Shown: positions 9,613-18,165, counted from the first letter of the stretch. The stretch is 50,867 nt of DNA from Candidatus Thiomargarita nelsonii (GCA_000785145.2 JSZA02000038.1:1-50867); one strand, 5' to 3'. Notes: generated by a model not told the origin, from the letters alone. A program made the numbers and translations.

Positions 9613-10065
9613 GTGAAGACTTCACGTAGAATATTTCTCCGCAATGCGGTTGCTTTGAGTGTTGGAGCAATCATCTTACCATCAACCGTTATGGCCGAAA
9701 AACAGGTAGCCGCTTTTCAAGCTGGTACAGTTGATGACTCCTTAGCAAACTTGTTTGAAAGTGCCCAAGTAGAAGAAAGTGATAAAATCACTATCAAGAC
9801 ACCCGATATCGCCGAAAACGGCAAAGTTGTGCCGATTGAAATCACGGCAGACTTAGCCAAAGTGGAATCCATTACCATTTTCGCGGAGAAAAATCCGATG
9901 CCGTTAGTGGGTAAGTTTAACTTTGCGGGTAATCGCAAAGGTTGGCTCAAAACTCGTATTAAAATGGGTGGCACTGGCAACGTGATCGCTATCGTTAAAG
10001 CCGATGGCAAACTGTACAAAGCCAGTCGAGAAATCAAAGTAACCATTGGTGGTTGTGGCGGTTAA
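9613..10065 (+). CDS. soxY: Thiosulfate carrier protein SoxY
   Basis: 150-residue periplasmic carrier that holds sulfur intermediates on a C-terminal cysteine. The GTG at 9613 is chosen because GGAGGG lies seven bases upstream and it begins a twin-arginine signal (SRRIFLR, hydrophobic stretch, cleavage after VMA); the frame is open further upstream but reads through a poly-T stretch. The C-terminus KVTIGGCGG is the hallmark SoxY swinging-arm motif. It pairs with SoxZ, encoded 26 bp downstream, and is presumably exported folded by Tat with SoxZ. Confidence 0.95.
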   Translation: MKTSRRIFLRNAVALSVGAIILPSTVMAEKQVAAFQAGTVDDSLANLFESAQVEESDKITIKTPDIAENGKVVPIEITADLAKVESITIFAEKNPMPLVGKFNFAGNRKGWLKTRIKMGGTGNVIAIVKADGKLYKASREIKVTIGGCGG

Positions 10066-10091
10066 ACAGAGTTAAACAGGAGAACACAATT

Positions 10092-10391
10092 ATGTCATAC
10101 AAAACCCGGATGAGAGCCAAGCTTAAAGGTGACTTCACCGAAGTGAAAGTACTGATCAAACATCCCATGAAAACTAAGGCTAAATCTCGGGATGGCAAGC
10201 CTCACTACATCGAAGAAGTGATGGTTGCACACAACGGACAAGTCGTCATGTCGGCAGAATGGGGCGGTGGCGTTTCTGCCAATCCCTATTTTGCTTTCAG
10301 TTTTGAAGGCGGCAAAATAGGTGACACGGTGACACTGACTTGGAAAGACAACCGAGACAACACTGGCGAAGCGGTTACACAAATTAAATAA
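10092..10391 (+). CDS. soxZ: Thiosulfate oxidation protein SoxZ
   Basis: 99-residue partner of SoxY, with the family pattern: RMRAKLKGDFTEVKVLIKHPM near the N-terminus and WGGGVSANPYFAFSF in the middle. It has no signal peptide, as expected, since it is co-exported with SoxY. Start ATG at 10092 with AGGAG nine bases upstream; longer in-frame extensions lack a site. Confidence 0.95.
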   Translation: MSYKTRMRAKLKGDFTEVKVLIKHPMKTKAKSRDGKPHYIEEVMVAHNGQVVMSAEWGGGVSANPYFAFSFEGGKIGDTVTLTWKDNRDNTGEAVTQIK

Positions 10392-10406
10392 GTACGATAT
10401 ATTGGA

Positions 10407-10428
10407 GTCCAAAGCTTCAGCTTTGGAC
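10407..10428. repeat. GTCCAAAGCT/AGCTTTGGAC hairpin between soxZ and soxB
   Basis: Perfect 10-bp arms with a 2-nt spacer in the 57-bp gap between soxZ and soxB. In the mRNA it would form a stable hairpin about 10 nt before the soxB ribosome site (AGAGGA), so it could affect soxB expression or mRNA processing (inference). There is no T-run, so it is not a typical terminator. Confidence 0.8.
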
Positions 10429-10448
10429 TATCTCAAAGAGGACCATCA

Positions 10449-12197
10449 ATGAATCGTCGTCAATTTATACACTTAATGGCTATCGCGGGCGCCTCTGGCT
10501 TATTACCCAAAACCCTAGCAGACACGCCAACCGATCCCTACGACATGCCTAATATGGGTCAAGTGCGTTTACTCCATTTGACAGATTGCCATGCCCAACT
10601 CTTACCCGTGTATTATCGTGAACCTAATGTCAACCTCGGCCTAAAAAATATGCGTGGCAGAGCGCCGCATCTCGTTGGCAATAGGCTATTACAACAATTT
10701 GGAATCAAACCCAATACGCCTGAAGCACACGCCTTTACCTATCTCAACTACTCACAAGCAGCCGAAAAATACGGAAAAGTCGGAGGATTTGCCCATTTAG
10801 CGACGCTCATCAAACGTTTACGTGACAGCTATGGTCATGAAAAAACCTTGTTGCTTGATGGGGGTGATACTTGGCAAGGATCAGGCACTGCCTATTGGAC
10901 GCGAGGACAAGACATGGTGGAAGCCACCAATATGCTGGGTGTCGACATCATGACTGGACATTGGGAATTCACCTATTTGGCGGAAGAAATTTTGGCAAAT
11001 ATTAACAAATTTAAAGGTGAATTTATCGCCCAAAATGTCTTTGTTAAAGATGAATCCTTATTTGATGGCGCCCCTGCTTTTGACGAAGACACTGGACATG
11101 CCTTTAAACCTTACACCATGCGAAACTTAAACGGAGTGCGCGTGGCAGTGATTGGACAAGCTTTTCCTTACACCCCGATTGCAAATCCGGCACGATTTAT
11201 TCCCGACTGGACTTTTGGCATTCGGGAAAGTGAAATGCAATCAATAGTCAACACCGTGCGTACTCAAGAAAAGCCTGATATTGTCGTCGTCTTATCGCAT
11301 AATGGCATGGATGTTGACTTAAAAATGGCTGGAAGAGTCAGTGGCATTGACGTGATTTTAGGCGGACATACCCACGATGGCGTACCACAACCGAGCCAAA
11401 TCAAAAATAGTGGCGGCATGACTTTGGTTTGCAATGCAGGCTCCAATGGCAAATTCCTTGGCGTACTCGACTTTGACGTAAAAAACGGCAAAATCAAAGA
11501 TTATCAATATCGCCTATTACCCGTATTTAGTCATTTATTGCCTGCCGATCAAGACATGCAAACCTATATTGATCAAGTACGCGCCCCTTATTTGGGTAAA
11601 CTGACTGAAAAATTGGCGGAAACGGATCAAATATTATATCGGCGTGGCAATTTTAATGGTACCTTTGATCAATTGATTTGTGATGCTTTGCGTATTCAAG
11701 GAGATGCCCAAATTTCCCTCTCACCAGGTTTTCGTTGGGGCACGACGGTGTTGCCTAATCAAGAGATCACGATGGAAGATGTGCTAAATCAAACGTGCAT
11801 CACCTATCCTGAGACGTATGTACGGGAAATGAGCGGTGCTGAGATTAAAATGATTTTAGAAGATGTTGGTGATAACCTTTTCAATGCCGACTCTTACCGA
11901 CAACAAGGGGGTGATATGGTGCGCGTTGGGGGCATGGATTATGTCTGTGAGCCCACCCAAACCATCAATCAACGTATCAGTAACATGACGTTGGATGATG
12001 GCTCTGCGATTGAGATGAATAAGCGCTATAAAGTAGCGGGCTGGGCAACGGTTGGAAGTCAATCGCCGGGCAAACCGGTTTGGGATGTTGTCGCCGACTA
12101 TTTGCGTGATCGTAAAGAAATTAAACTGGACAAAATCAATACGCCCAAATTGATAAATGTGGATGATAACCCCGGATTGGCTGATTATCCCGTTTAA
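10449..12197 (+). CDS. soxB: Thiosulfohydrolase SoxB
   Basis: 582-residue periplasmic enzyme that hydrolyses sulfate from SoxY-bound thiosulfonate, a member of the 5'-nucleotidase/metallophosphatase family with two Mn ions. Twin-arginine signal NRRQFIHLM (cleavage after TLA). Metal-binding motifs are visible in order: LTDCHAQL, DGGDTWQGSGTAYWTRG, GHWEFTY, LSHNGMD and GGHTHDG. The C-terminal 5'-nucleotidase domain runs from about 390 onward. Ribosome site AGAGGA before ATG 10449. Last gene of the cluster; soxCD is not in this window, which fits (but does not prove) the sulfur-storing branch of the pathway. Confidence 0.95.
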   Translation: MNRRQFIHLMAIAGASGLLPKTLADTPTDPYDMPNMGQVRLLHLTDCHAQLLPVYYREPNVNLGLKNMRGRAPHLVGNRLLQQFGIKPNTPEAHAFTYLNYSQAAEKYGKVGGFAHLATLIKRLRDSYGHEKTLLLDGGDTWQGSGTAYWTRGQDMVEATNMLGVDIMTGHWEFTYLAEEILANINKFKGEFIAQNVFVKDESLFDGAPAFDEDTGHAFKPYTMRNLNGVRVAVIGQAFPYTPIANPARFIPDWTFGIRESEMQSIVNTVRTQEKPDIVVVLSHNGMDVDLKMAGRVSGIDVILGGHTHDGVPQPSQIKNSGGMTLVCNAGSNGKFLGVLDFDVKNGKIKDYQYRLLPVFSHLLPADQDMQTYIDQVRAPYLGKLTEKLAETDQILYRRGNFNGTFDQLICDALRIQGDAQISLSPGFRWGTTVLPNQEITMEDVLNQTCITYPETYVREMSGAEIKMILEDVGDNLFNADSYRQQGGDMVRVGGMDYVCEPTQTINQRISNMTLDDGSAIEMNKRYKVAGWATVGSQSPGKPVWDVVADYLRDRKEIKLDKINTPKLINVDDNPGLADYPV

Positions 12198-12228
12198 ACA
12201 AATTTTTAACCAATCTAGGAAAACATTT

Positions 12229-12658
12229 ATAAAAGTACGTCTGATTGTTGTTGTATTATCCCTAATTGTAATGGCAATTGTGTCTGCTGAGGCACTGCCA
12301 TTGGCGTAGGGGCGGGCAACCACAAGGGATTGCCCCTACACCCGCCCCTACAAAAAATCACGGTTCACGTAGGGGCTACCCTATCGGGTTTGCCCTTAAC
12401 TTAATGGCAGTGGTCTGCTGAGGAAGCGAGCCCATCAACCTTTATCAAATGATTGAATATGACATCAGTTATGCGGCTTATATGCCTTGTCGGATTACTT
12501 TGGTTGTAGATGAGCATGGCAAGGGCTGGTTTGTGACAATGGATTTGAGTGTCTTTATTGCGGCATCTCAGATGCCAGATCGTTTACGTCAACTGGCTAT
12601 TGGTGTTCGTGACTCATTGATGGAGATTATGGAAGCCGGGGCATTTGGGGAATTATGA
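12229..12658 (+). pseudogene. DUF302 protein gene split by a MITE
   Basis: A signal-peptide frame (KVRLIVVVLSLIVMAIVSAE) begins after AGGAAA at 12218, but the expected start codon at 12229 reads ATA. The frame is cut at 12292 by a 120-bp MITE with an 11-bp target duplication. Beyond it, 12434-12658 encodes the C-terminal half of a DUF302 domain (INLYQMIEYD, then YMPCRITLVVDEHGKG and a C-terminal helix). Removing the MITE and one duplication joins the halves in the wrong frame, and about 60 residues expected in the domain are missing, so the gene was probably damaged before the insertion. DUF302 proteins are often found in sulfur oxidisers. Confidence 0.7.
12293..12412. mobile_element. MITE, CAATGCCA family (copy 2)
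   Basis: Terminal repeats CACTGCCATT and CTTAATGGCAGTG bound a 120-bp element. The 11-bp target duplication GTCTGCTGAGG is exact (12282-12292 and 12413-12423). The interior carries the GGGCAACCACAAGGGATTG/GTAGGGGC palindrome. It splits the DUF302 gene. Confidence 0.88.
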
Positions 12659-12750
12659 TGTAATGGGGCAATCCTTTGTGGTTGCCCATAAAACCAATAA
12701 AAATCCGTTGCTCGAAAACTCGCCCAAGATAAATCTTGGACTCCAATACC
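12659..12750. repeat. Palindrome fragments between DUF302 remnant and AAA gene
   Basis: Contains half of the GGGGCAATCC repeat (12663-12688) and a CCCAAGAT/ATCTTGGA hairpin (12723-12741) directly downstream of the AAA gene's stop codon, where it could act in mRNA 3'-end formation. Confidence 0.6.
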
Positions 12751-14325
12751 TTATACCCACACGGCAAAAATCTCTTTATCCTGAAACGGAATCAATTCTT
12801 CTTTGTAGGTTTTGCCTTTGTTAAAATTATAAATCAACAGATAGCCTTTTTTTAGCGAGTAGATGTCCAAATAATCACTTAACTGTTGCAAACCCCGTTG
12901 ATGATATTTATCCCCGTACCACCGTTTAAGTTCAATGACATAGCGTTTGTCTTGATAAGCGATCACAATATCCATGCGTTGTTCATCAGCGACGGAGGGT
13001 TCTTTGAAGTCAAATCCTCTGCCGTTCAGGATGGGTTTGAGAAACGCCAAAAACAATAACCGCCCTTCTCGTTCCAAAAATTTTCTATCCCGCTTTCCAT
13101 AGTTTTCCCGCATAAAGGATTGAAATCGCTGTAATATCAACTTAATATCCAGGCCGCCAGCGGTGAAAGAGTCCGGCGAGGGGGCCAGATTGTTGCGATT
13201 GGCAACCAGTAAATTCGAGACTAAATGGGCATAAATCCTCTGCTCATATATCCGATTATGAATCTGGCAAAAACCATCGACATTTGCGATAATGCCATAT
13301 AAATTAGCGAAGTTAATCATCGGGCTAGTGATGACATAAGGGGCGCGTTTACCATTAATCACAATATCTAACACAAAATTATACAATTCCCGATTGTTCT
13401 CCAAATTTTTGGTCAAACTATCAAATAAGGTCGTCGTGTAGCCACCATCCACAATCATTTTGAAGGCGGCTTCGACATCATCAACCGACCAGTTTTTATC
13501 CGCCCGATTGGGGATAATATCTTCATCTATAAATTTACACAGCTTACTGACCAAATAGGGATAACCAGCGGTGTAATAATATAATCGCTCCGCAATAGCC
13601 GAAATGTCGGGCTGTATCTGCTTATCTTGACTGTAATCCTGCAACATGGTCTCAATTTCAGGCGGCGCAAAACTCAAATCAACTTTAAAGTCAATCGCAA
13701 TATTCCACGGACTGTTGTACCCGCCACTTTTGGCATCAGGGCGGATTTTGGCCTTGAGTGTTTTTATATCATGCACGCCAGCCAAAATGATTGATTGGAA
13801 GGTATCTTCACCATCGTCTCGCTGCAAGTATTTATTTCGTAACATACCTAAAAAGTCCAAGAACAACTGGTTATTGCTACTTTTATCCACTTCATCTATC
13901 ATCAATACCCACGATTTGGTGGGCATAGTCCCCACTAACTTGGTGATGAAGCGAGATAAGGCAGGCAAGTTAGTGATCTGAGAACGATGTTCTTCAATCA
14001 ATTGGCTGGGATGTGAAAACCCCAAAAACTCAAGCCGATGGGCTAACATGATTAGAATCTCTGTGATAAAGCGTTCTTGATGCTGATGCGTCTCGGTATC
14101 AATCCCCTCAAAGCTAATCTTCAACGCCACATAATCATCTCGCTGATTCAGTGCTTTATCGAGCAGAAACAAGGTAGTCGTTTTGCCAAACTGACGCGGG
14201 CGATTGATGGTGAAATATTCGCCCCACTCCACCAATTGAATAATTTGCTTAAGTTTGACAGAACTATCAACCATGTAATGTCGATAAGGAATACAGAGCC
14301 CTGTGTCATTAAATCTTTTTTGCAT
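12751..14325 (-). CDS. AAA-ATPase-like protein with C-terminal PD-(D/E)XK domain
   Basis: About 524 residues from the ATG at 14325 (an ATG at 14328 is equally possible); AAGGAG lies just upstream. The N-terminal predicted AAA-ATPase (the family often listed as AAA-ATPase_like) has Walker A RPRQFGKTTT and Walker B WVLMIDEVDKSS. A middle helical region has YYYTAGYPYLVSKLCKFIDE. The C-terminal PD-(D/E)XK nuclease-like domain has MDIVIAYQDKRYVIELKRWYG, with the Asp and the ExK pattern present. Such proteins are abundant, strongly duplicated and often linked to mobile DNA; their role is not established. A decayed near-identical copy lies at 5417-6515. Confidence 0.82.
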   Translation of the reverse strand: MQKRFNDTGLCIPYRHYMVDSSVKLKQIIQLVEWGEYFTINRPRQFGKTTTLFLLDKALNQRDDYVALKISFEGIDTETHQHQERFITEILIMLAHRLEFLGFSHPSQLIEEHRSQITNLPALSRFITKLVGTMPTKSWVLMIDEVDKSSNNQLFLDFLGMLRNKYLQRDDGEDTFQSIILAGVHDIKTLKAKIRPDAKSGGYNSPWNIAIDFKVDLSFAPPEIETMLQDYSQDKQIQPDISAIAERLYYYTAGYPYLVSKLCKFIDEDIIPNRADKNWSVDDVEAAFKMIVDGGYTTTLFDSLTKNLENNRELYNFVLDIVINGKRAPYVITSPMINFANLYGIIANVDGFCQIHNRIYEQRIYAHLVSNLLVANRNNLAPSPDSFTAGGLDIKLILQRFQSFMRENYGKRDRKFLEREGRLLFLAFLKPILNGRGFDFKEPSVADEQRMDIVIAYQDKRYVIELKRWYGDKYHQRGLQQLSDYLDIYSLKKGYLLIYNFNKGKTYKEELIPFQDKEIFAVWV

Positions 14326-14357
14326 CATTTTCTCCTTGCAATTAAATATCAAATAGT

Positions 14358-15491
14358 TCACGTTTGATTATATACCACAACCAAGGTTCGATCATCAAAA
14401 GAGCCCCTAACATGGTAACTATCTAACCAAACTTGTAGGCGACTTTCTGGCGTTGAATCACATTGCTTAATTTCAGGCGGGATACCTGCCGCTAACAGCG
14501 CCGGTGTCGCAATCAATTCTTCTATTGACAGATTGAGAATTTTAGCATATTCGGAAACCGAACAAATCGGCGTTGGAATTGCCCCGTTTTCGGTAAGACG
14601 TTCTTCCACAAACATATACTCATCTTTTCTCTGCTTTAACAATTTCATTTGCTCTTTTGTGACGCCAGAGGGCACAACCGGAATTATGCCATTCAGGACC
14701 AGATCGCCGAAAAGATGTAGCATACCCGGCGAAAAATAATCATCAGATACGCCATCTGTCATCACCATCAGTGCTAACATCGGGCTAAAAAAAGGAAATG
14801 TCTTGGCAGATAAATAATCCCTTTCCAATTTTCTGAGCGAAGACGTTAAAAATTCCGTTTCGCCATAAAAACCGTCTTTTTCTACTCTCCCCAATAAACA
14901 GGTGAATGCTTTATTTATAGCAACAGACAGCCCATCCCCTACTTGACAGGCTAAGACTAAACTATAGGGAACCGCCTTATATTTAATTGTGGTGTGGACT
15001 GCCAATAGCAATGTTGCCGAAAAATCGTTGAGACTGAGTTTCGGGAATGAGGGACGATTTCCCGAAACAGCATGATAAGCCACCTTGATCGCTTCATGCA
15101 AAAACAATTGCGTTAATTCAATATCTTGTTCCTTAAATTGGCCTTTTTGATTTCGTGCAAAAGTATCAGTTGTCCAACTTTGTCGCGGCTTGATTTGATG
15201 TTCTCGCAATTTATTGACCAAATAATTGACTGCCGCTTGACAAGCGACTTGTGCCCCCACTCTTGAAAAAATTTTAGAACCCGCACCGTCTGACACTGCA
15301 ATAATGCCCCATTCGCCACTTTGGGCTATTTCAAACCAATCTTCACAATTTTTGCCCTCATGTTTATGTTTTTTGCCACGCACCCGTGCAGCAATCATCT
15401 TAAAACCATTATTTAAGGTTTGGCTCTGGATGGCATAATCCATCTCTTGGCAGGGTTTCCAAATCCATGAAGGTAAATTTATTTTTTTCAC
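14358..15491 (-). CDS. PP2C-family serine/threonine protein phosphatase
   Basis: 377-residue phosphatase of the PP2C_2 type. Metal-binding motifs are visible: HEGKNCEDWFEI, VSDGAGSKIFSRVGAQVA near the N-terminus, MVMTDGVSDDYF in the middle and SFDDRTLVVVY at the C-terminus. The GTG at 15491 follows the stop of the VWA gene without a gap (TGAGTG), so translation is probably coupled; an ATG at 15443 is an alternative start. Paired with a VWA protein, it resembles the VWA-PP2C part of the TerY-phosphatase-kinase triads described for Ter-type stress systems. The protein kinase expected in such triads is not in this window. Confidence 0.85.
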   Translation of the reverse strand: MKKINLPSWIWKPCQEMDYAIQSQTLNNGFKMIAARVRGKKHKHEGKNCEDWFEIAQSGEWGIIAVSDGAGSKIFSRVGAQVACQAAVNYLVNKLREHQIKPRQSWTTDTFARNQKGQFKEQDIELTQLFLHEAIKVAYHAVSGNRPSFPKLSLNDFSATLLLAVHTTIKYKAVPYSLVLACQVGDGLSVAINKAFTCLLGRVEKDGFYGETEFLTSSLRKLERDYLSAKTFPFFSPMLALMVMTDGVSDDYFSPGMLHLFGDLVLNGIIPVVPSGVTKEQMKLLKQRKDEYMFVEERLTENGAIPTPICSVSEYAKILNLSIEELIATPALLAAGIPPEIKQCDSTPESRLQVWLDSYHVRGSFDDRTLVVVYNQT

Positions 15492-16118
15492 TCATGGCAC
15501 AATTTGAATTTGTGGCGGCGGCGGGGGCAAATCAACGGGCATTTCACTGACTTGCACACCAGTACGCAAAATAGATTGGCTCATCCATTGAAAAAAGGCT
15601 TTCAGGGCACCGGGAGATAATTCTTCAGATTTTAAAACAGTCTCAGTCATACGTTTTAAATTAGCAACAAGGGCGTTGGAGCCCGCCGCAAAAGCAATTA
15701 AATTGGCAATATTTTGTTTTTTCAGCTCATCTGCCGCATTTTCCCAAGCATCTGTGGGCATACCATCCGTCATCAAAAAGACTAATGGCTTCCAATCTCC
15801 TTTTTGCTCTTGGGTATTTTTGCGGACTTCTTTTTCTAAACAGTCCATTAATAAGCGCAAAGCTGCCCCTAAAGCTGTCGCACCATTGGCTTGAATCTGT
15901 GGTGCTTTAAATTCCATCAATTCGGTTAATGGAATCATTTGTTGAGCGGTATTATGAAATGTAATAACGGACAAATAAACGGTTTCGATAGCCATCGGCT
16001 CAGCGCTTAAATCATCTAATAAAGCCCTCAGCCCTTGTTTCACTTGTTCAATGGGTTGCCCCTTCATAGATGAGGAACAGTCTAATAATAGATAAACGGG
16101 TAAACGGCGTAGAGACAT
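15492..16118 (-). CDS. VWA-domain protein (TerY-like)
   Basis: 208 residues forming one von Willebrand A domain. The MIDAS metal site reads LLLDCSSSMKG (DxSxS variant) with the Thr and Asp partners in GATALGAAL and LMTDGMPTD. A proline-rich tail (LPPPPPQ) ends the protein. Start ATG at 16118 with AAGGAG six bases upstream. It is the first gene of a two-gene operon with the PP2C phosphatase. Lengths and pairing match TerY-like proteins, which are thought to scaffold phosphorylation-based stress or defence signalling; no substrate can be deduced. Confidence 0.87.
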   Translation of the reverse strand: MSLRRLPVYLLLDCSSSMKGQPIEQVKQGLRALLDDLSAEPMAIETVYLSVITFHNTAQQMIPLTELMEFKAPQIQANGATALGAALRLLMDCLEKEVRKNTQEQKGDWKPLVFLMTDGMPTDAWENAADELKKQNIANLIAFAAGSNALVANLKRMTETVLKSEELSPGALKAFFQWMSQSILRTGVQVSEMPVDLPPPPPQIQIVP

Positions 16119-16185
16119 CAGTGACTCCTTTCAGGGTGAACAAAAAAAGATATATTTTAACATTTATAGAAATCACCAAAAAGGA

Positions 16186-16205
16186 GTCCAAGATTTATCT
16201 TGGAC
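16186..16205. repeat. GTCCAAGAT/ATCTTGGAC hairpin
   Basis: Exact copy of the reference hairpin upstream of the VWA gene, followed by GAGG as at other copies. Confidence 0.85.
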
Positions 16206-16218
16206 GAGGAGTCAAACC

Positions 16219-16398
16219 ATGCTAGAAACCGAAATCACGCAGCGCGACAAAAAACAAAAAACAAGCCCGTTACCAAACAGAAAAATCGTCCTGTAGAGCA
16301 AGTCTCATGGGATGAGGCAAATGAATTTTGCCAATGCCTGTCGTGCGGGGACGACTACGCCCTTTTATTTTGGTGAAACTGGTGAAACTATTAGTACT
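16219..16398 (+). pseudogene. Remnant of a formylglycine-generating-enzyme-like gene
   Basis: Two frames carry pieces of the FGE-sulfatase (SUMF1-like) fold: NRPVEQVSWDEANEFC (about 16283-16330) and, in another frame, ACRAGTTTPFYFGET (about 16330-16378). In intact members these are separated by about 25 residues including the LPTEAEWEY motif, which is missing. So this is an internally deleted, frameshifted remnant. Such domains are common in sulfur bacteria, sometimes fused to kinases, so it might derive from the kinase partner of the VWA/PP2C pair (speculative). Confidence 0.7.
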
Positions 16399-16545
16399 AA
16401 AAAAAGTCCAAAGCTGAAGCTTTGGACTCCAACAACAATGTCAAGTCAAAAAAAGTCCAAAGCTGAAGCTTTGGACTCCAACAACAATGTCAAGTCAAAA
16501 AAAGTCCAAAGCTGAAGCTTTGGACTCCAATAACAATGTCAAGTC
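16399..16545. repeat. Three tandem 49-bp units each containing a hairpin
   Basis: Unit: seven As, GTCCAAAGCTGAAGCTTTGGAC, then TCCAACAACAATGTCAAGTC. Three copies in register; the third differs by one base (AATAACAATG). Each unit holds one dispersed-family hairpin, so the hairpin has been amplified in tandem here. Confidence 0.92.
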
Positions 16546-16571
16546 AAAAAAACTTGAGCATCGAGTATTTA

Positions 16572-16604
16572 AGAAATCCTATTTTTTGGAAAAATAGGAT
16601 TTCT
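16572..16604. repeat. AAATCCTATTTTT hairpin
   Basis: Fifteen-base arms AGAAATCCTATTTTT and AAAAATAGGATTTCT with a 3-nt loop. Same family as the hairpins after the CHAT genes (44485, 48914) and at 19358. Confidence 0.8.
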
Positions 16605-16672
16605 ATAATCTCTGTCGTTAAAGGTTTTGATTTAAAATCCCTGTAGTTGGGTGTTTTGACTTATGTGAAACC

Positions 16673-16714
16673 AAAAAAAAGCGAGTCTCGCCATGCGAAG
16701 TTCGCTTTTTTTTT
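16673..16714. terminator. Bidirectional hairpin terminator
   Basis: AAAAAAAAGCGA and TTCGCTTTTTTTTT form a stem flanked by A- and T-runs, so it could end transcription in both directions. No intact gene points at it now. Confidence 0.6.
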
Positions 16715-16727
16715 GATTTAAAGGCTC

Positions 16728-16859
16728 AGTACAACGGATTACGCAGCAAAGCTCCGTTACTTCGTTTAGGGGAATAAACTGATTAAATATAATAAATTCA
16801 TAGCGTTAATATAAAATCAGTGGGTTTTAAATCCGTTTATTCCGCAAATCCGTTGTACT
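16728..16859. mobile_element. MITE-like element with AGTACAACGGATT ends
   Basis: About 132 bp with inverted ends AGTACAACGGATT and AATCCGTTGTACT and an AT-rich interior. Partial copies start near 5244, 16937 and 37077. No clear target duplication was found. Confidence 0.65.
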
Positions 16860-17004
16860 AGATGTTGTCATTTGGCTGTATCCAGTATATTTTGACTTAT
16901 CCATTCTTAAATCTAATCCCTGTAGGTTTTGACTTGTTGTACTAAACGGATTCGGGGACTCAACGGATTAAATGAATAGCGTTAATTGAGTGGATTTAAA
17001 ATAC

Positions 17005-17949
17005 TTACAAAGCCAGTTCCACAATTAACGGCAAATGATCAGAACCGATAGACGTAGCCGTTTTTAGATTGAGCACATTCACATCCGAACTGACCAAACA
17101 ATGATCGATAGGAATCATCATAAAAGGCATAAAAGTGGGCCAAGTTGGCAAAATACCAAAACCTTGCCTCGCATTGACCAACTCTTGACTCAAAAAAGAA
17201 TAAATCGGAGACCACATAGAAATATTCAGATCGCCAATGACAATTTTGGGAGATGACAAATCTTTGAGAAAAGAATTCACTTCAAATAACTGACTATTTC
17301 TATGCTCAAACGTTTTTCCACTGATGGGCGGCCATGGATGCGTTGTTAATAGAGAAATGACTTTATCATTGACCCTTATTTTGACTAAGATACTTTCCAA
17401 CTCACCACTACCTAAAGAAAGAATTTGTGCCTCTTCAAAAGGAAAACGACTCAATACAATTGTACCAAAAACTCCACTATCTAAGGACGTTTTTATATAA
17501 GGTAAAGTTTTATCAAATATTTTTAACTGCTGGCGCCAATGTGCATTCCACTCTTGCACGATCAAAATATCCGGTTGCTCGGAGCGGACAAGTTGAATAA
17601 GGGCAGAAAAATTGTCATTCCCAACATTCACATTTGAAAGCAATAATTTTAACGTATTGTTTTGACGAATGAAATCACTAGGTGGCGCGTACAAAGAAAG
17701 CACCACAACACCATTGATAAACACCCCCAACAGTCCGAAAAATAGCCACTTCCACTGCCGAGCCAACAAAAAAACAAAGGCACAAAACAACAACAAAGCG
17801 AAATATTGCACCTTAAAATGAGAAAAAAGATCAAAAGTCCAATGGACAGCGCCAAGATAACCAACAAAGCTCAATAACAGCAAAAATACAGTCAACAGTT
17901 TAAATCTTCTCAAGAAAAATTGTTTAATGGAAATATTCATTGTTTTCAT
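17005..17949 (-). CDS. Endonuclease/exonuclease/phosphatase-family membrane protein
   Basis: 314 residues. Three hydrophobic helices within about 12-95 anchor it in the membrane, then an EEP domain follows with family motifs in order: LLLSNVNVGN (first Asn), PDILIVQEW (catalytic Glu), LLTTHPWPP, IVIGDLNIS (Asp/Asn pair), IDHCLVSS and GSDHLPLIVEL (catalytic His). All key residues are present, so a phosphodiesterase or nuclease acting near the membrane is likely; the substrate is unknown. Start at ATG 17949 or 17940, AGGT as weak ribosome site. The 5' end abuts a truncated xisI fragment on the other strand, so the promoter region has probably been replaced. Confidence 0.85.
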   Translation of the reverse strand: MKTMNISIKQFFLRRFKLLTVFLLLLSFVGYLGAVHWTFDLFSHFKVQYFALLLFCAFVFLLARQWKWLFFGLLGVFINGVVVLSLYAPPSDFIRQNNTLKLLLSNVNVGNDNFSALIQLVRSEQPDILIVQEWNAHWRQQLKIFDKTLPYIKTSLDSGVFGTIVLSRFPFEEAQILSLGSGELESILVKIRVNDKVISLLTTHPWPPISGKTFEHRNSQLFEVNSFLKDLSSPKIVIGDLNISMWSPIYSFLSQELVNARQGFGILPTWPTFMPFMMIPIDHCLVSSDVNVLNLKTATSIGSDHLPLIVELAL

Positions 17950-18165
17950 TATTACCTAAACAGCGTAGGCTGGGATGGGCATGAAAGAGTACATGGCTGT
18001 CTTTTACATGTTGATCTTAAAAATAACAAAATTTGGATTCAACAAGACGGTACAGAAAAAGGAATTGCTGACGGATTAGTCAGTTTGGGGGTACCTAAAG
18101 AAGATATTGTCTTAGCTTTCCATCCCGCTTATAAACGCCCTTATACTGGATTTGCTGTAAATTAA
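17944..18165 (+). pseudogene. XisI C-terminal fragment
   Basis: The frame encodes YYLNSVGWDGHERVHGC, IWIQQDGTEKGIADGL and AFHPAYKRPYTGF, the strongly conserved C-terminal two thirds of XisI (fdxN-element excision controlling factor family). The N-terminal third and the usual xisH partner are absent; the break lies at the start of the EEP gene. It is a remnant, with an accidental upstream frame possible from 17920. Confidence 0.8.

Noticed and set aside
11856..12323. 155-codon minus-strand frame at the end of soxB
   Set aside because: It is antisense to soxB and runs into a MITE; no domain features.
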